Positions 34,226-42,904 of a stretch of 64,000 bases of DNA are shown piece by piece. The position numbers and the translations under genes were made by a program. A model generated the notes under the pieces. The model was given only the letters and a program-made list of their open reading frames with translations, made no database searches and had not been told where the DNA came from. Numbering within the stretch: the first letter of the stretch is position 1; every line of letters begins with the position of its first letter. The stretch spans positions 62,001 to 126,000 of the forward strand of contig JAFUOH010000008.1 in assembly GCA_017482055.1 (NCBI GenBank), in the 5' to 3' direction. This DNA is from Clostridia bacterium (GTDB taxonomy: Bacteria > Bacillota > Clostridia > Oscillospirales > CAG-272).

Positions 34226-35665
34226 TTAACCGATCAGCACGATCGGCACAAGGCCTGCGGTGGGACGGCACGGACTTGTGATCTCCAGGATCACACGGTT
34301 GGTGTAGTCAACCGTATCGCCCGCTTCGATCTCGCAGTCGATGGTAACATAAGGCTTCGTATATCTGGTAGCATCGCCGATAAGGTATGTACCGGATGCA
34401 CCGTTCACCTTCCAGCCCTCGGGAAGATGCCATTTCAGCATAAAATGTTTCGGCGCGGGATTGTTTTTGTTGGAAACTACGATCTGCACCTTGACCTTGC
34501 CGTTGGGTACGATATCGGGACCGTCGGGCAGTATTACTCGCGCCCTTGCCCAGATAAAATCGGTGTCGTAAGAGTTGCCGGGGATATTGAGCAGCGCCTT
34601 TGCCACTTTTGTGTCATACAGTGCTGCAATATCAGCATCGTTCCACTCATCGACATCCGCAAGCACAGTATTACCGTTGTTTGCTTTCATCATGACGGGA
34701 ATCATGCTGTATACACGCTCGGTAAGCTGTGTGCAGGTCTTAGGCAGTCTGCGGCAGTCACCGAGATCAATAGCGACAGAAACAATATTGTCGCCGATAT
34801 GCTTTCTCCAGTCCTCCGGAATACCTGCGGTACCATTTAAAATACCGAACAGCGAACCCAGCGTCGCTGCCGTACAGTCGGTATCGTCACCGCAGTTAAT
34901 GGCGAGTATCATAGACTTCTTGAAATCCCCCTCACCGTAAAGCAGACCGAGCATCGCAAACGCCACATTGGCGGGCGCTTGGAACCAACCAAGCTCCTTG
35001 TTAAATTCCACGATCTTTTCCCGTGTACTCTTCCAGTCGGTGCCGTTGTCGCGGCATTCAAGCAAGAGACGGATAGTCTTTGCCACCATGCAGTCCTCGG
35101 GGATCATGGCAAGTCCAAGGTCGATAAGGCGGCGAAGATCGGTTATCACAAACGCTGCGGATTCGACAGCGGCAACAAACATAGCGGCATATGTGCCCTC
35201 TCCCGCACCATGATCCACGCAGGCATCCATCTGAGCATATTTCATGGCAATATCGGGGCATCCGGGAGCCATACACGCCCACACCTCGGTGCGTATCCAC
35301 GCGCCGTTGGAATGCTTCCACTCGTTCTTGTATTCACCCGCAAGCGGCGGAATAAGTCCGATATGCATATTATTTTTGCATATGCCGTATTCGTTCCAAT
35401 GAGGTGAAATATAGCTTACCCAATATTCGCCGAGTATCTGTGCATTCAGGCTGTAGAGTCCTTCCTCCTCAGCGGCTTTCAGCCATACAAGCTGAAGATC
35501 GAGGTCATCATTTGGTATGATGGTTCCCTCCGGAGTCGCAAAGCCCTGTATGTCGTTCATCTCGGTCTTACCCTCATAGGGTGCGCCCATGGTCCCGCCG
35601 ATATTTTTGCCGATCCAGCAGGCGTATATTTTATCCTTGACAATGTCTTTGTTGAGTTTTATCAT
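34226..35665 (-). CDS. ADP-ribosylglycohydrolase family protein
   Basis: 479 residues. The N-terminal 340 residues are the ADP-ribosyl-glycohydrolase fold: YACWIGKNIGGTMGAPYEGK, NDDLDLQLVWLKA (metal-binding acidic motif) and AINCGDDTDCTAATLGSLFG (second metal motif). The C-terminal 130 residues are a beta-sandwich-like add-on (MLKWHLPEGWKVNGASGTYL). The family removes ADP-ribose from proteins or nucleic acids, though many bacterial members have unknown substrates. GGAGC precedes the ATG. It is monocistronic, but the upstream gene is a phosphodiesterase-type enzyme. Confidence 0.9.
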   Translation of the reverse strand: MIKLNKDIVKDKIYACWIGKNIGGTMGAPYEGKTEMNDIQGFATPEGTIIPNDDLDLQLVWLKAAEEEGLYSLNAQILGEYWVSYISPHWNEYGICKNNMHIGLIPPLAGEYKNEWKHSNGAWIRTEVWACMAPGCPDIAMKYAQMDACVDHGAGEGTYAAMFVAAVESAAFVITDLRRLIDLGLAMIPEDCMVAKTIRLLLECRDNGTDWKSTREKIVEFNKELGWFQAPANVAFAMLGLLYGEGDFKKSMILAINCGDDTDCTAATLGSLFGILNGTAGIPEDWRKHIGDNIVSVAIDLGDCRRLPKTCTQLTERVYSMIPVMMKANNGNTVLADVDEWNDADIAALYDTKVAKALLNIPGNSYDTDFIWARARVILPDGPDIVPNGKVKVQIVVSNKNNPAPKHFMLKWHLPEGWKVNGASGTYLIGDATRYTKPYVTIDCEIEAGDTVDYTNRVILEITSPCRPTAGLVPIVLIG

Positions 35666-35698
35666 AATATTGCTCCTTTTCTTAATATTTATACATCT

Positions 35699-35726
35699 AT
35701 TATATCAAATACACTAAAAAAGTCAA
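35699..35726 (-). promoter_or_regulatory. Promoter of the ADP-ribosylglycohydrolase gene
   Basis: TTGACT-16-TATAAT on the minus strand. Confidence 0.6.
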
Positions 35727-35790
35727 CCAAAATCCAGGAAAAAGCAGCAACAATAACGGAATTCGTCAAATGCGGGTCATTTTTAGTCAA

Positions 35791-35823
35791 AAACGGTCAT
35801 CACATATCCCGTGATGACCGTTT
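35791..35823 (-). terminator. Terminator of the phosphodiesterase gene
   Basis: A 13-bp perfect stem with a 7-base loop, flanked by A/T; 6 bases after the stop codon. Confidence 0.85.
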
Positions 35824-35829
35824 CTATAC

Positions 35830-36591
35830 TTACAGCAGATTCTTACCTTCCCAATCCTCGCAGGGCTCAACACCTATAAGACCTATGACTGTGGGAGCGA
35901 TGTCCTTGATATTAGCTTCCTCAAGCTCTCTTGCCTCGATACCTTTCCCGAAGATTATGAGCGGAATGGTCATGTCCTCCGGCATATCCGAGCCGTGACA
36001 GCGGTCGTGTCCGCCATGGTCAGCGGTGATGATGACCGCCCAATCGTCGGACAGAGTGTTGACAATACGCTCAATATTGTCAAAGCTGTTGTCCACAGCA
36101 GCCATGTATTCCGGGCTCATCCAACCAAACTTGTGACCTGCCTCATCCACATATCCGAGGTATAGGAACGCGAAATCAAGCTCCTTTTCGGAAAGTGCCT
36201 TGATAGCCGCATCGGTGACCTCATCATTGGCTTTACCCCAATCGGGATGTCTGCCCTTGCAGTAATATGCGGTCTCCATGGATCCGGGACGAGCAAGATC
36301 GCGCAGCTCATACCAGTTATAGAAAAATCCGCACAGTTTCTTCGCCTTTGTCAGCACGTCGCAAATACCGTCAACGGGTCTCACTTGTGTCATGTGAACA
36401 TTGGTCACAGTACCGTGGCGACCGGGATCCACACTGTGGAACATAGTCATATGGCATGGAAGCGTGACCGAAGGCATCACTGTGGTCTCATGCATGGTAT
36501 ACGCAGAGCGCTTAATAAAGCTCTGTGCCTTTGCGTGGTTTGTAATCGCATCGGGACGAAGTCCGTCCACCGAAACAAGAAGTACTTTCAT
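35830..36591 (-). CDS. Type I phosphodiesterase/nucleotide pyrophosphatase family enzyme
   Basis: 253 residues of the alkaline phosphatase superfamily. Metal ligands and nucleophile are visible: Asp9 (VSVDGLRPDA), Thr43 in MPSVTLPCHM as nucleophile, the Asp/His pair in LGYVDEAGHKFGWMSPEY, and Asp-His in IITADHGGHDR. No signal peptide, so probably cytoplasmic; family members cleave nucleotide or sugar phosphodiesters. It is upstream of the ADP-ribosylglycohydrolase gene, but a terminator separates them. Confidence 0.9.
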   Translation of the reverse strand: MKVLLVSVDGLRPDAITNHAKAQSFIKRSAYTMHETTVMPSVTLPCHMTMFHSVDPGRHGTVTNVHMTQVRPVDGICDVLTKAKKLCGFFYNWYELRDLARPGSMETAYYCKGRHPDWGKANDEVTDAAIKALSEKELDFAFLYLGYVDEAGHKFGWMSPEYMAAVDNSFDNIERIVNTLSDDWAVIITADHGGHDRCHGSDMPEDMTIPLIIFGKGIEARELEEANIKDIAPTVIGLIGVEPCEDWEGKNLL

Positions 36592-36624
36592 AATAAACCT
36601 CCGAGAAAAATATTTTCTACGTGC

Positions 36625-36653
36625 ATTATAACAGACAAACCACTATTTGTCAA
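36625..36653 (-). promoter_or_regulatory. Consensus promoter of the phosphodiesterase gene
   Basis: TTGACA-17-TATAAT on the minus strand. Confidence 0.8.
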
Positions 36654-36681
36654 TAGCACCCGGAAATTTGAACACAAAAAA

Positions 36682-36708
36682 ATACCGCAGAGTCAAACTC
36701 TGCGGTAT
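36682..36708 (-). terminator. Terminator of the Cys/acid-rich protein gene
   Basis: A 12-bp stem with a 3-base loop followed on the minus strand by TTTTTTT. Confidence 0.9.
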
Positions 36709-36727
36709 CATATAGATATGATCAATA

Positions 36728-37069
36728 TTATTCCTCGTCGGATACTGCTTCAATAGCCTCGATCGCTTCATCAACAGCGGCAGAGATCTCGTCGGAAACA
36801 CAGCTTCCGCACTCGCAGTCATCCTCACAGCAATCCTCGTCTTCATCAAAACGAAGCTCGCCCAGCATATCATCATCAAACTCCCATGCATCGTCACAGC
36901 AGTCACAGCCGCATTCGCAGTCACACGCTGCGAGCGCCTTCTTTTCCTGTGCCTTCTTTACCAGCTTAACAGCCACAAAAATAATGCCTGCCGCAGCCAC
37001 AATGGAACCGGTTATGATCAGCGCCAATTTAAGGGGACTGATACCCGAATTTTTGTTATGCTTTCTCAT
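36728..37069 (-). CDS. Cys- and acid-rich small membrane protein
   Basis: 113 residues. One membrane helix (LKLALIITGSIVAAAGIIFV) follows a basic N-terminus. The tail contains CDCECGCDCCDDAW and CCEDDCECGSC, a dense cysteine and acidic pattern able to bind metal, then an acidic helix. Family not recognised. It is a plausible membrane-tethered metal-binding or redox tail (inference). Monocistronic. Confidence 0.75.
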   Translation of the reverse strand: MRKHNKNSGISPLKLALIITGSIVAAAGIIFVAVKLVKKAQEKKALAACDCECGCDCCDDAWEFDDDMLGELRFDEDEDCCEDDCECGSCVSDEISAAVDEAIEAIEAVSDEE

Positions 37070-37112
37070 TATATCGTACCTTCCTTTTCACAGAATAGTA
37101 TTTTCTGTTTTC

Positions 37113-37140
37113 ATTATATCATACATGTAAAAAAATTCAA
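37113..37140 (-). promoter_or_regulatory. Promoter of the Cys/acid-rich protein gene
   Basis: TTGAAT-16-TATAAT on the minus strand. The remaining bases from 37141 to 37316 hold no gene I can support. Confidence 0.6.
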
Positions 37141-37316
37141 AGAATATTTTATGAAATTATTGTAAAGTCGTTATTACAATTCGCAAAAGCTGTTAATTCG
37201 TGCTTCAGATACCCAAACAGATGGGATCATGGTATATTTTCATCTGCCTGTAAGATCGCTCAGTACATCAAGCTTGTTTTTCAACGTCTACACCCTCATA
37301 TTATTGAGAAATATGC

Positions 37317-37778
37317 TTAAATCTCACTAAGATAATTTTCAAGTATGGATGCCGCCGCGGCGCATACACCTGCGCACGGACGCTTTTGGTAGTATCCATC
37401 GGTACGCTCAGACGGCTTCAACGGGTCGGTATCCCGCGCTTCAAGCTCACCGAGCAGCTCGTGGCAGATGATCGTGCCGTATTCGGCTTTGAATCGCTCT
37501 GCAAGCTTTTGTACGATTGAGTACACCTGCGCCTTGTTGGGACTTTTGGGAATATTGTCACCGTATAGCTGTCCCACAACGAGAACCATCCCCGAAAATG
37601 TACCGCAGACCTCACGAAGCCGTCCCATACCACCGCCAAATGGCATTGCGATACGAAGCACTGTATCAATCGGCATTCCCATTTCCTCAGCGAATGCTCC
37701 TGCTACAGACTGCGCACAGGTATACCCTTCAAGGAACAGCTCACGAGCCTTTTCGCCTTTTTGTGTTATCTTCATCAT
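37317..37778 (-). CDS. C_GCAxxG_C_C family protein
   Basis: 153 residues. The family is named for its cysteine pattern, seen here as YTCAQSVAGAF (the usual preceding Cys-Gly replaced by Tyr-Thr), GGGMGRLREVCGTFSGMVLV, CHELLG and RPCAGVCAAAASILENYL. Members are putative redox or metal proteins of unknown reaction. The start codon overlaps the stop of the upstream glycosyltransferase gene (ATGATG), indicating translational coupling. It is the last gene of the sortase operon. Confidence 0.88.
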   Translation of the reverse strand: MMKITQKGEKARELFLEGYTCAQSVAGAFAEEMGMPIDTVLRIAMPFGGGMGRLREVCGTFSGMVLVVGQLYGDNIPKSPNKAQVYSIVQKLAERFKAEYGTIICHELLGELEARDTDPLKPSERTDGYYQKRPCAGVCAAAASILENYLSEI

Positions 37779-38479
37779 GCTTTATTCTTCATCTTGATTT
37801 CGCGCACATCGCGAAGCATTTTTATACTGTCCTTTAAAACGCTGACCTTGCTGTCTCGGTGGTTTACCACCTTCACGGGCATCTCCACGATCTTGGCGCC
37901 GAGGGCATTTGCCTTGATAAGCACCTCAAAATCAAAAGCGAACCCATCCACCTCACAGGTCGTGAATACGGCATGCGCCGTCTCGCGGCGAAAGCCCTTG
38001 AATCCGCACTGTGAATCCGACAGCTTAAAGCCCGCCGCCATAGCAAGACATTTAATATATGCCTTTGACGCCAGCTTCCTTATAAACGTGTAGCCCTCGT
38101 AGCCGTCATCCGTAAGATTTCGCGAGCCGATTACCGCATCTGTAGCCGGATCGTCCGAGAACAACTCTGCAGCCGACTTTACCACATCAAGCCCGTACGC
38201 AAGATCACAGTCGGTGAAGATAATAACATCTCCCTCAGCGCTCAGCACACCGTGACGTATCGCCGCACCCTTACCGCGGTTCTTTTCGTATCCCACGACT
38301 CGAATGCGCTCATTCGGAAATGCCTCTACCGCCGCACGGCAACCGTCCGTGCTTCCGTCGTCCGAAAATATCACCTCATAGTCGGCGAAATTCGCCTCCA
38401 TGTAATCGGACACAGCTTTAAGCGTGTCGTTTATAATGCTGTTTTCATTATACATTGGTATGCAAAGCGAAATCTTCAT
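37775..38479 (-). CDS. GT2-family glycosyltransferase (dolichyl-phosphate mannose synthase-like)
   Basis: 234 residues, GT-A fold: SLCIPMYNENSIINDTLKAV, FSDDGSTDGCRAAVEAFP, KNRGKGAAIRHGVLSAEGDV, then FTDCDLAYG (metal-binding DxD region) and DSQCGFKGFRRE. The DPM1 type transfers a hexose from a nucleotide sugar to a polyprenyl phosphate on the inner face of the membrane. No C-terminal membrane helices, so it acts as a peripheral enzyme. Lies between rlmA and the C_GCAxxG_C_C gene. Confidence 0.92.
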   Translation of the reverse strand: MKISLCIPMYNENSIINDTLKAVSDYMEANFADYEVIFSDDGSTDGCRAAVEAFPNERIRVVGYEKNRGKGAAIRHGVLSAEGDVIIFTDCDLAYGLDVVKSAAELFSDDPATDAVIGSRNLTDDGYEGYTFIRKLASKAYIKCLAMAAGFKLSDSQCGFKGFRRETAHAVFTTCEVDGFAFDFEVLIKANALGAKIVEMPVKVVNHRDSKVSVLKDSIKMLRDVREIKMKNKA

Positions 38480-38494
38480 GGTACTACCCGTTTA

Positions 38495-39289
38495 TTACTT
38501 CTTTTTATACACAAATATATCAAAATCCGCGGTTATTTCAAGATGTGAGAGTGCATCAAGCTTCGCCGCATCCGACTGCGATGTCTTAAACGCATAGGGC
38601 GTCATCAGGAACAGGCTCTTAAGCTCCGCACCGTCACAGTCGAAGGTATAGGTCACGTTATTGTGCGTGACTTGCTCAAAGCCGGACGGCAGATCGCACC
38701 GCCCCTCGTTTTCGTAAACCTCGGAATATATTGCCTGCTTTAATTCATACAAATGCCGTCTGCCCGCAGCGCCTACTATGAGCAGTCCGCCGGGCTTCAG
38801 CACCCGTGCGAATTCTTTTTCCGCTATGGGCGCAAACAGGCTTACCACCGCATCTGCACAGCCGTCGGCAGCAGGCAGCTCAAACACGCTTGCCACACCG
38901 AAAAACGCCCCGTTCCCCGCCGCCTTGGCACGCTTTGCCGCCTTATCGCAGGCGTGCTTTGACAGATCAAAGCCGTATACCTCAGCGCCGCGTGACGCGA
39001 TCACATTTGAATAATAGCCCTCACCACAGCCTGCGTCTATCACGACCTCGGCATTCGCTGCCGCATCGGCTATCGCCTCGGCAAACGGACGATAATAACC
39101 TCTGTCAAGGAATGCAGTGCGTGCACGCACCATTTCGCGGTCATCCCCCGATGTTCCCGCCGCACGGGTAAGGGTGACATATCCGCTTTTGGCAATATCA
39201 AAGCAGTGTCGGTGAGCTGCACAGTACAGACTGCCGCCCTCGCGCGTAAGCGTCGAGGCACAGAACGGACAGGATAATATCACACTCAT
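38495..39289 (-). CDS. rlmA: 23S rRNA (guanine-N1)-methyltransferase RlmA-like
   Basis: 264 residues. An N-terminal zinc-binding segment (CPFCASTL, YCAAHRHCFDIAKSGYVTL) is followed by a Rossmann methyltransferase domain (VVIDAGCGEGYYSNVIASRG, ADAVVSLFAPIAEKEFARVL, KPGGLLIVG). RlmA methylates G745 or G748 of 23S rRNA, near the exit tunnel. The start overlaps the sortase stop by four bases (ATGA). Confidence 0.9.
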   Translation of the reverse strand: MSVILSCPFCASTLTREGGSLYCAAHRHCFDIAKSGYVTLTRAAGTSGDDREMVRARTAFLDRGYYRPFAEAIADAAANAEVVIDAGCGEGYYSNVIASRGAEVYGFDLSKHACDKAAKRAKAAGNGAFFGVASVFELPAADGCADAVVSLFAPIAEKEFARVLKPGGLLIVGAAGRRHLYELKQAIYSEVYENEGRCDLPSGFEQVTHNNVTYTFDCDGAELKSLFLMTPYAFKTSQSDAAKLDALSHLEITADFDIFVYKKK

Positions 39290-40491
39290 TTTTCCACCTT
39301 TACAAGCTTTGCATGCAGTGCGTAACGTCCTATTCCATAAAGCGGATGACCTGTTTCGACACAGGTCGAAAGCGTCAATATCTGATCGTCCGCCGTAAAT
39401 TCCGCTTCGCTTTCAACCTCGGACTTTTTCAGCATCTCTTCACAGAACGAGAGAAAGTCCTCATCTGAGGTAAAGTAGGTGCGGAAATATTGATAGGTCG
39501 CAAGTGTTTCAAACACCGAAAACGGCTTGAATGTATAAATACCGTCGAATGTATATACTTCGATAACCTTTGAATCAAACACTTCCTTATCGAAGAACAG
39601 CATAACGTTATTAAACATATTTCCGTCCAGCATGTTGTGACCATACAGCACGGTGTTGCGGTTATTTTCAATATTACGATCCACATAGCAGTCGGCAAAT
39701 ATCGAGCCTACTACCAAATAATCTCCATTCCATGCGCGGTCAAGGTAATAATCATTGTCATCGCCCTGAACGATGGGAAAACTGATGTTGGTACCGTCGA
39801 TGTAAATATAGCCGTATATGTCGGGGTTGACCGACTTCAAATAGTTGAGATTCGCCTTTATTTGTTCGAACTTAACATTGTGCTGTGCGGTCTCTGTGAT
39901 CACGGTATCGGACATATCCGAGGACAGTGCAGTGTAGTAGTCAAGCAGAGCGGGAGACTGCGGAAGCTTTGCAGAGGGAGCTACAGCGTGCTCCGAGAGG
40001 TCCACATCAAAAATATTTTCGGCAATATCACCGTAGATCTCGTCTCCGCGCTTGTAGTCAAAAAGCGTCTGTACCAGTGACTTGGCACTCATGATAAACA
40101 CAAAGGCGCAGACAAACATCGCCATATATCTGATTATTCCGCGAGCCACGTCACGCCCCGACCGCTTCTTCTCGGGCGGCGGAGCAAGCTCATCGGCACT
40201 CAGCGTTTCAAGAGATGAGAGAAATATGTCCTTTTCCGCCACGTTCAAAACGGGCTCAGCGTCTCCATAAGCGGCATCAAGCTCCGAGGACACCGACTCA
40301 CTGTCTGCACCGTCACCGGTGTATGCAGCAGACTCGGTACTCATCTCGGACTGAACCGTATCGTCGGTTTCGGATCCATCGGTATTATTTATTACACTGT
40401 CACACGCCTCGGTCTCGCTGACAGACTCATTAATATCAGCCGACTCGCAGTGCGATAGTTTTTTTGATTCATCAGAAGTATTTTTGCTCAA
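39286..40491 (-). CDS. srtB: Class B sortase with long acidic N-terminus
   Basis: 401 residues. The first 110 are acidic, Ser/Glu/Asp-rich and cytoplasmic; one membrane helix lies near 120-143; the rest is a class B sortase: TNISFPIVQGDDNDYYLDRA, catalytic His in VLYGHNML, Cys377 in LSTCVE, Arg389 in GIGRYALH. Sortases attach proteins to peptidoglycan or build pili. No NPQTN-type substrate gene lies in the window. First gene of an operon with rlmA, a glycosyltransferase and a C_GCAxxG_C_C gene. The acidic tail is unusual and may be a localisation or interaction region. Confidence 0.92.
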   Translation of the reverse strand: MSKNTSDESKKLSHCESADINESVSETEACDSVINNTDGSETDDTVQSEMSTESAAYTGDGADSESVSSELDAAYGDAEPVLNVAEKDIFLSSLETLSADELAPPPEKKRSGRDVARGIIRYMAMFVCAFVFIMSAKSLVQTLFDYKRGDEIYGDIAENIFDVDLSEHAVAPSAKLPQSPALLDYYTALSSDMSDTVITETAQHNVKFEQIKANLNYLKSVNPDIYGYIYIDGTNISFPIVQGDDNDYYLDRAWNGDYLVVGSIFADCYVDRNIENNRNTVLYGHNMLDGNMFNNVMLFFDKEVFDSKVIEVYTFDGIYTFKPFSVFETLATYQYFRTYFTSDEDFLSFCEEMLKKSEVESEAEFTADDQILTLSTCVETGHPLYGIGRYALHAKLVKVEK

Positions 40492-40523
40492 AAAAGCACC
40501 TCCCGAAAATAATTATATACTCT

Positions 40524-40552
40524 ATTATAAATCATAATTCGCCGCTTGACAA
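40524..40552 (-). promoter_or_regulatory. Promoter of the sortase operon
   Basis: TTGTCA-17-TATAAT on the minus strand, about 30 bases from the start codon. Confidence 0.7.
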
Positions 40553-40590
40553 GCATTATCCCGAAAGTTTTACAGTTTACTAATAAAATC

Positions 40591-40622
40591 GCCGGAGCAC
40601 GTGCGCTTGTCACGGCTCCGGC
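40591..40622 (-). terminator. ahcY terminator
   Basis: Outer stem GCCGGAGC/GCTCCGGC and inner stem CGTG/CACG with one bulge, followed by GATTTTATT on the minus strand. Confidence 0.75.
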
Positions 40623-40643
40623 AGTTCATTTTTTGGTGGATTA

Positions 40644-41885
40644 TCAGTCAACCTTGGCAAGGTACGCCTTCTGTTCCTCGCTGAGTACCTCAAGAGATGC
40701 TCCCAGTGCGCGAAGCTTAAGAGTCGCAACCTCGTTGTCGATCTCATGCGGCACCTGATAAACCTTTTTATCAAGCTCGCCTGCATGCTTTACAAGATAT
40801 TCAAGGCTCTTTGCCTGGATTGCAAAGCTCATATCCATGATCTCGGCGGGATGTCCGTTGCCTGCGGCGAGGTTTACAAGTCTGCCCTCCGCGAGCAGGT
40901 TGAGAATACGTCCGTCGGGCATTTCGTAGCCCATGATATTGGGCTTGCGCTCCCACTGCTTCTTCGCCATCTTGCCAAGTGCCACCTTATCGATCTCAAC
41001 ATCGAAGTGACCGCTGTTTGCAAGCAGCACGCCATCCTTCATCTTTTCAAAATGCTCGGCACGGATAACATCCTTACAGCCCGTGACTGTGATAAACAGA
41101 TCGCCCAGTACGCATGCTTCGTCCATGGTCATCACCCGGAAACCGTCCATGACCGCTTCAATGCCCTTTACGGGGTCGATTTCTGTGACGATAACATTTG
41201 CGCCCATACCCTTTGCGCGCATAGCTACGCCCTTACCGCACCAGCCATAGCCCGAAACGACCACAGTCTTACCTGCGATAATAAGGTTGGTGGAATTCAT
41301 GATTCCGTCAAGAGTGGATTGACCCGTACCGTAGCGGTTATCAAACAAATGCTTGCAATCCGCGTCGTTTACATCTATCATGGTATAATCAAGCAGTCCC
41401 GCCGCCTGGCGAGCGAACAGTCTGTGAATACCGGTCGTGGTCTCCTCGCAGCCGCCGATGAGGTTCTTGCCGTATTCGCGGCATTCACCGTGAAGCAGAT
41501 GTGTAAGATCGCCGCCGTCGTCGATCATAACATCTGGGCAGAGGGAAAGGGTCTTCTTAAGATGCTCCTCGTACTCCGCGTCGGTAACACCGCGCCATGC
41601 GTTGACTTCAAATCCGAGATCTACAAGAGCCGCCGCAACATCATCCTGTGTTGACAGCGGGTTACAGCCTGTAACATAGACCTCCGCACCGCCTGCCGCA
41701 AGAGTGATCGCGAGATATGCGGTCTTTGCCTCAAGATGAATTGACATGGATATTTTTTTGCCCGCGAAAGGCTTTGTACGAGTAAATTCCTCATTTATCA
41801 GATTAAGTACGGGCATATAGCTCTTTACCCAATTGATCTTATCGTGTCCGCTTTTAGCAAGTGAAATGTCTTTAATACTGCTCAT
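40644..41885 (-). CDS. ahcY: Adenosylhomocysteinase (short, archaeal-like form)
   Basis: 413 residues. It hydrolyses S-adenosylhomocysteine to homocysteine and adenosine. Features: MSIHLEAKTAYLAITLAAGG, GCEETTTGIHRL, NNRYGTGQ-like DNRYGTGQSTLDGIMNSTNL, NAD-binding VVVSGYGWCGKGVAMRAKGM, NSGHFDVEID and LAAGNGHPAEIMDMSFAIQA. The C-terminal K-x-D-H-Y-R-Y tail of longer homologs is absent; short forms can prefer S-inosylhomocysteine in some archaea, so substrate is open. Most Clostridia use MTA/SAH nucleosidase and LuxS instead. A metallophosphoesterase gene precedes it in the operon. Strong AAGGAG site. Confidence 0.95.
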   Translation of the reverse strand: MSSIKDISLAKSGHDKINWVKSYMPVLNLINEEFTRTKPFAGKKISMSIHLEAKTAYLAITLAAGGAEVYVTGCNPLSTQDDVAAALVDLGFEVNAWRGVTDAEYEEHLKKTLSLCPDVMIDDGGDLTHLLHGECREYGKNLIGGCEETTTGIHRLFARQAAGLLDYTMIDVNDADCKHLFDNRYGTGQSTLDGIMNSTNLIIAGKTVVVSGYGWCGKGVAMRAKGMGANVIVTEIDPVKGIEAVMDGFRVMTMDEACVLGDLFITVTGCKDVIRAEHFEKMKDGVLLANSGHFDVEIDKVALGKMAKKQWERKPNIMGYEMPDGRILNLLAEGRLVNLAAGNGHPAEIMDMSFAIQAKSLEYLVKHAGELDKKVYQVPHEIDNEVATLKLRALGASLEVLSEEQKAYLAKVD

Positions 41886-41908
41886 TTTTATTCTCCTTGA
41901 TCATTATT

Positions 41909-42778
41909 TTATATCAGTCCAAGCTCCGTTGCTGCCGCTATCCAATACTTTTCGGGCAGCACCTGTCCGCCCGCAAAGCCGTCAGCCGCCGCGATGCGCC
42001 ACGCAAGCGCTACGCATCTTGCCGCATGATCGTGCTCGTCAAACATGGATTTGATGATGCATTTCGCCCACACGCCCGCTTTCTCATAAAGCCCGCTTCG
42101 GTGGAACTCGGTCAGCATCTTATGCTTGTCATAGCCTACCGTCACCGACCGATACCGCCAAACACCACGCCTCGATTCAAGTATCAGCATACGCGAGCCG
42201 TGATTTCTGTCCTGCGGAAGTCCGATGCTGGGACAGAATATGACGCGTCTGCCGTTTGCCTCCACCACACCGCCGCGGTGAGTGTGTCCGCAAAGCAGTA
42301 CCTCTCCCGCAATTTCCGTTGTGTATCTGTCGATAAGCTGCGGACGGTTCATTATCCATTCCTTGTTGTTTTTGGGTGAACCGTGGCACGCAGTTATGGT
42401 GGGAAGGCTCTTTTTGTTCACATCAAGACAGATAGGCATTGCCTCCAGCCTGTCGAGATCGGATGCTGTGAGATTTTCGTATGTATACAGAAGGGAGCCG
42501 CTGCTTGAGGTGTAGCTCCAGCCGTCCTCGGGATTATATCTGTGGCGTATGAGATAGTCCTCACGGTTACCGCGCACAAAGTGGCAGGGAAATTCGGCAA
42601 TGCATTCATCAAGCAATCTCAGTGTGTTCTGCGGATAGGGAAAATCGGTCAGATAGTCTCCGAGAAAGATGATCCCGTCAACACCCTGTCCCGTACGGCG
42701 CATTTCATCAATGACGCACAGCGCGTTTTCAAGTGCCATAAAGTTTGAATGGATATCCGATATGACCGCAAATTTCAT
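41909..42778 (-). CDS. Metallophosphoesterase (YfcE/calcineurin-like)
   Basis: 289 residues. Metal ligands: SDIHSN (Asp8, His10), FLGDYLTDFPYPQ, VRGNRED, CHGSP and CGHTHRGGVV. The dinuclear phosphoesterase domain covers about 230 residues; the last 60 are helical and I do not recognise them (HDHAARCVALAWRIAAADGF). Substrate unknown. It is 23 bases upstream of ahcY and probably cotranscribed. Confidence 0.9.
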   Translation of the reverse strand: MKFAVISDIHSNFMALENALCVIDEMRRTGQGVDGIIFLGDYLTDFPYPQNTLRLLDECIAEFPCHFVRGNREDYLIRHRYNPEDGWSYTSSSGSLLYTYENLTASDLDRLEAMPICLDVNKKSLPTITACHGSPKNNKEWIMNRPQLIDRYTTEIAGEVLLCGHTHRGGVVEANGRRVIFCPSIGLPQDRNHGSRMLILESRRGVWRYRSVTVGYDKHKMLTEFHRSGLYEKAGVWAKCIIKSMFDEHDHAARCVALAWRIAAADGFAGGQVLPEKYWIAAATELGLI

Positions 42779-42840
42779 CGCTGCCCGCCTTTCTCCGAGT
42801 GCCGATACCCGCAGTACCCCCGATTATAATGTATATAATT

Positions 42841-42869
42841 ATTATACGATTTTTTTGACTGTATGTCAA
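42841..42869 (-). promoter_or_regulatory. Consensus promoter of the phosphoesterase-ahcY operon
   Basis: TTGACA-17-TATAAT on the minus strand. Confidence 0.8.
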
Positions 42870-42904
42870 CAAGAAATGCATAAAAAAATAAATAAAAGCG
42901 TTAA

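Noticed and set aside
37085..37319. Open frame on the plus strand ending KIAQYIKLVFQRLHPHIIEKYA
   Set aside because: It has no start codon or ribosome site, crosses the promoter of the minus-strand Cys-rich protein gene, and matches no family I know; probably chance.
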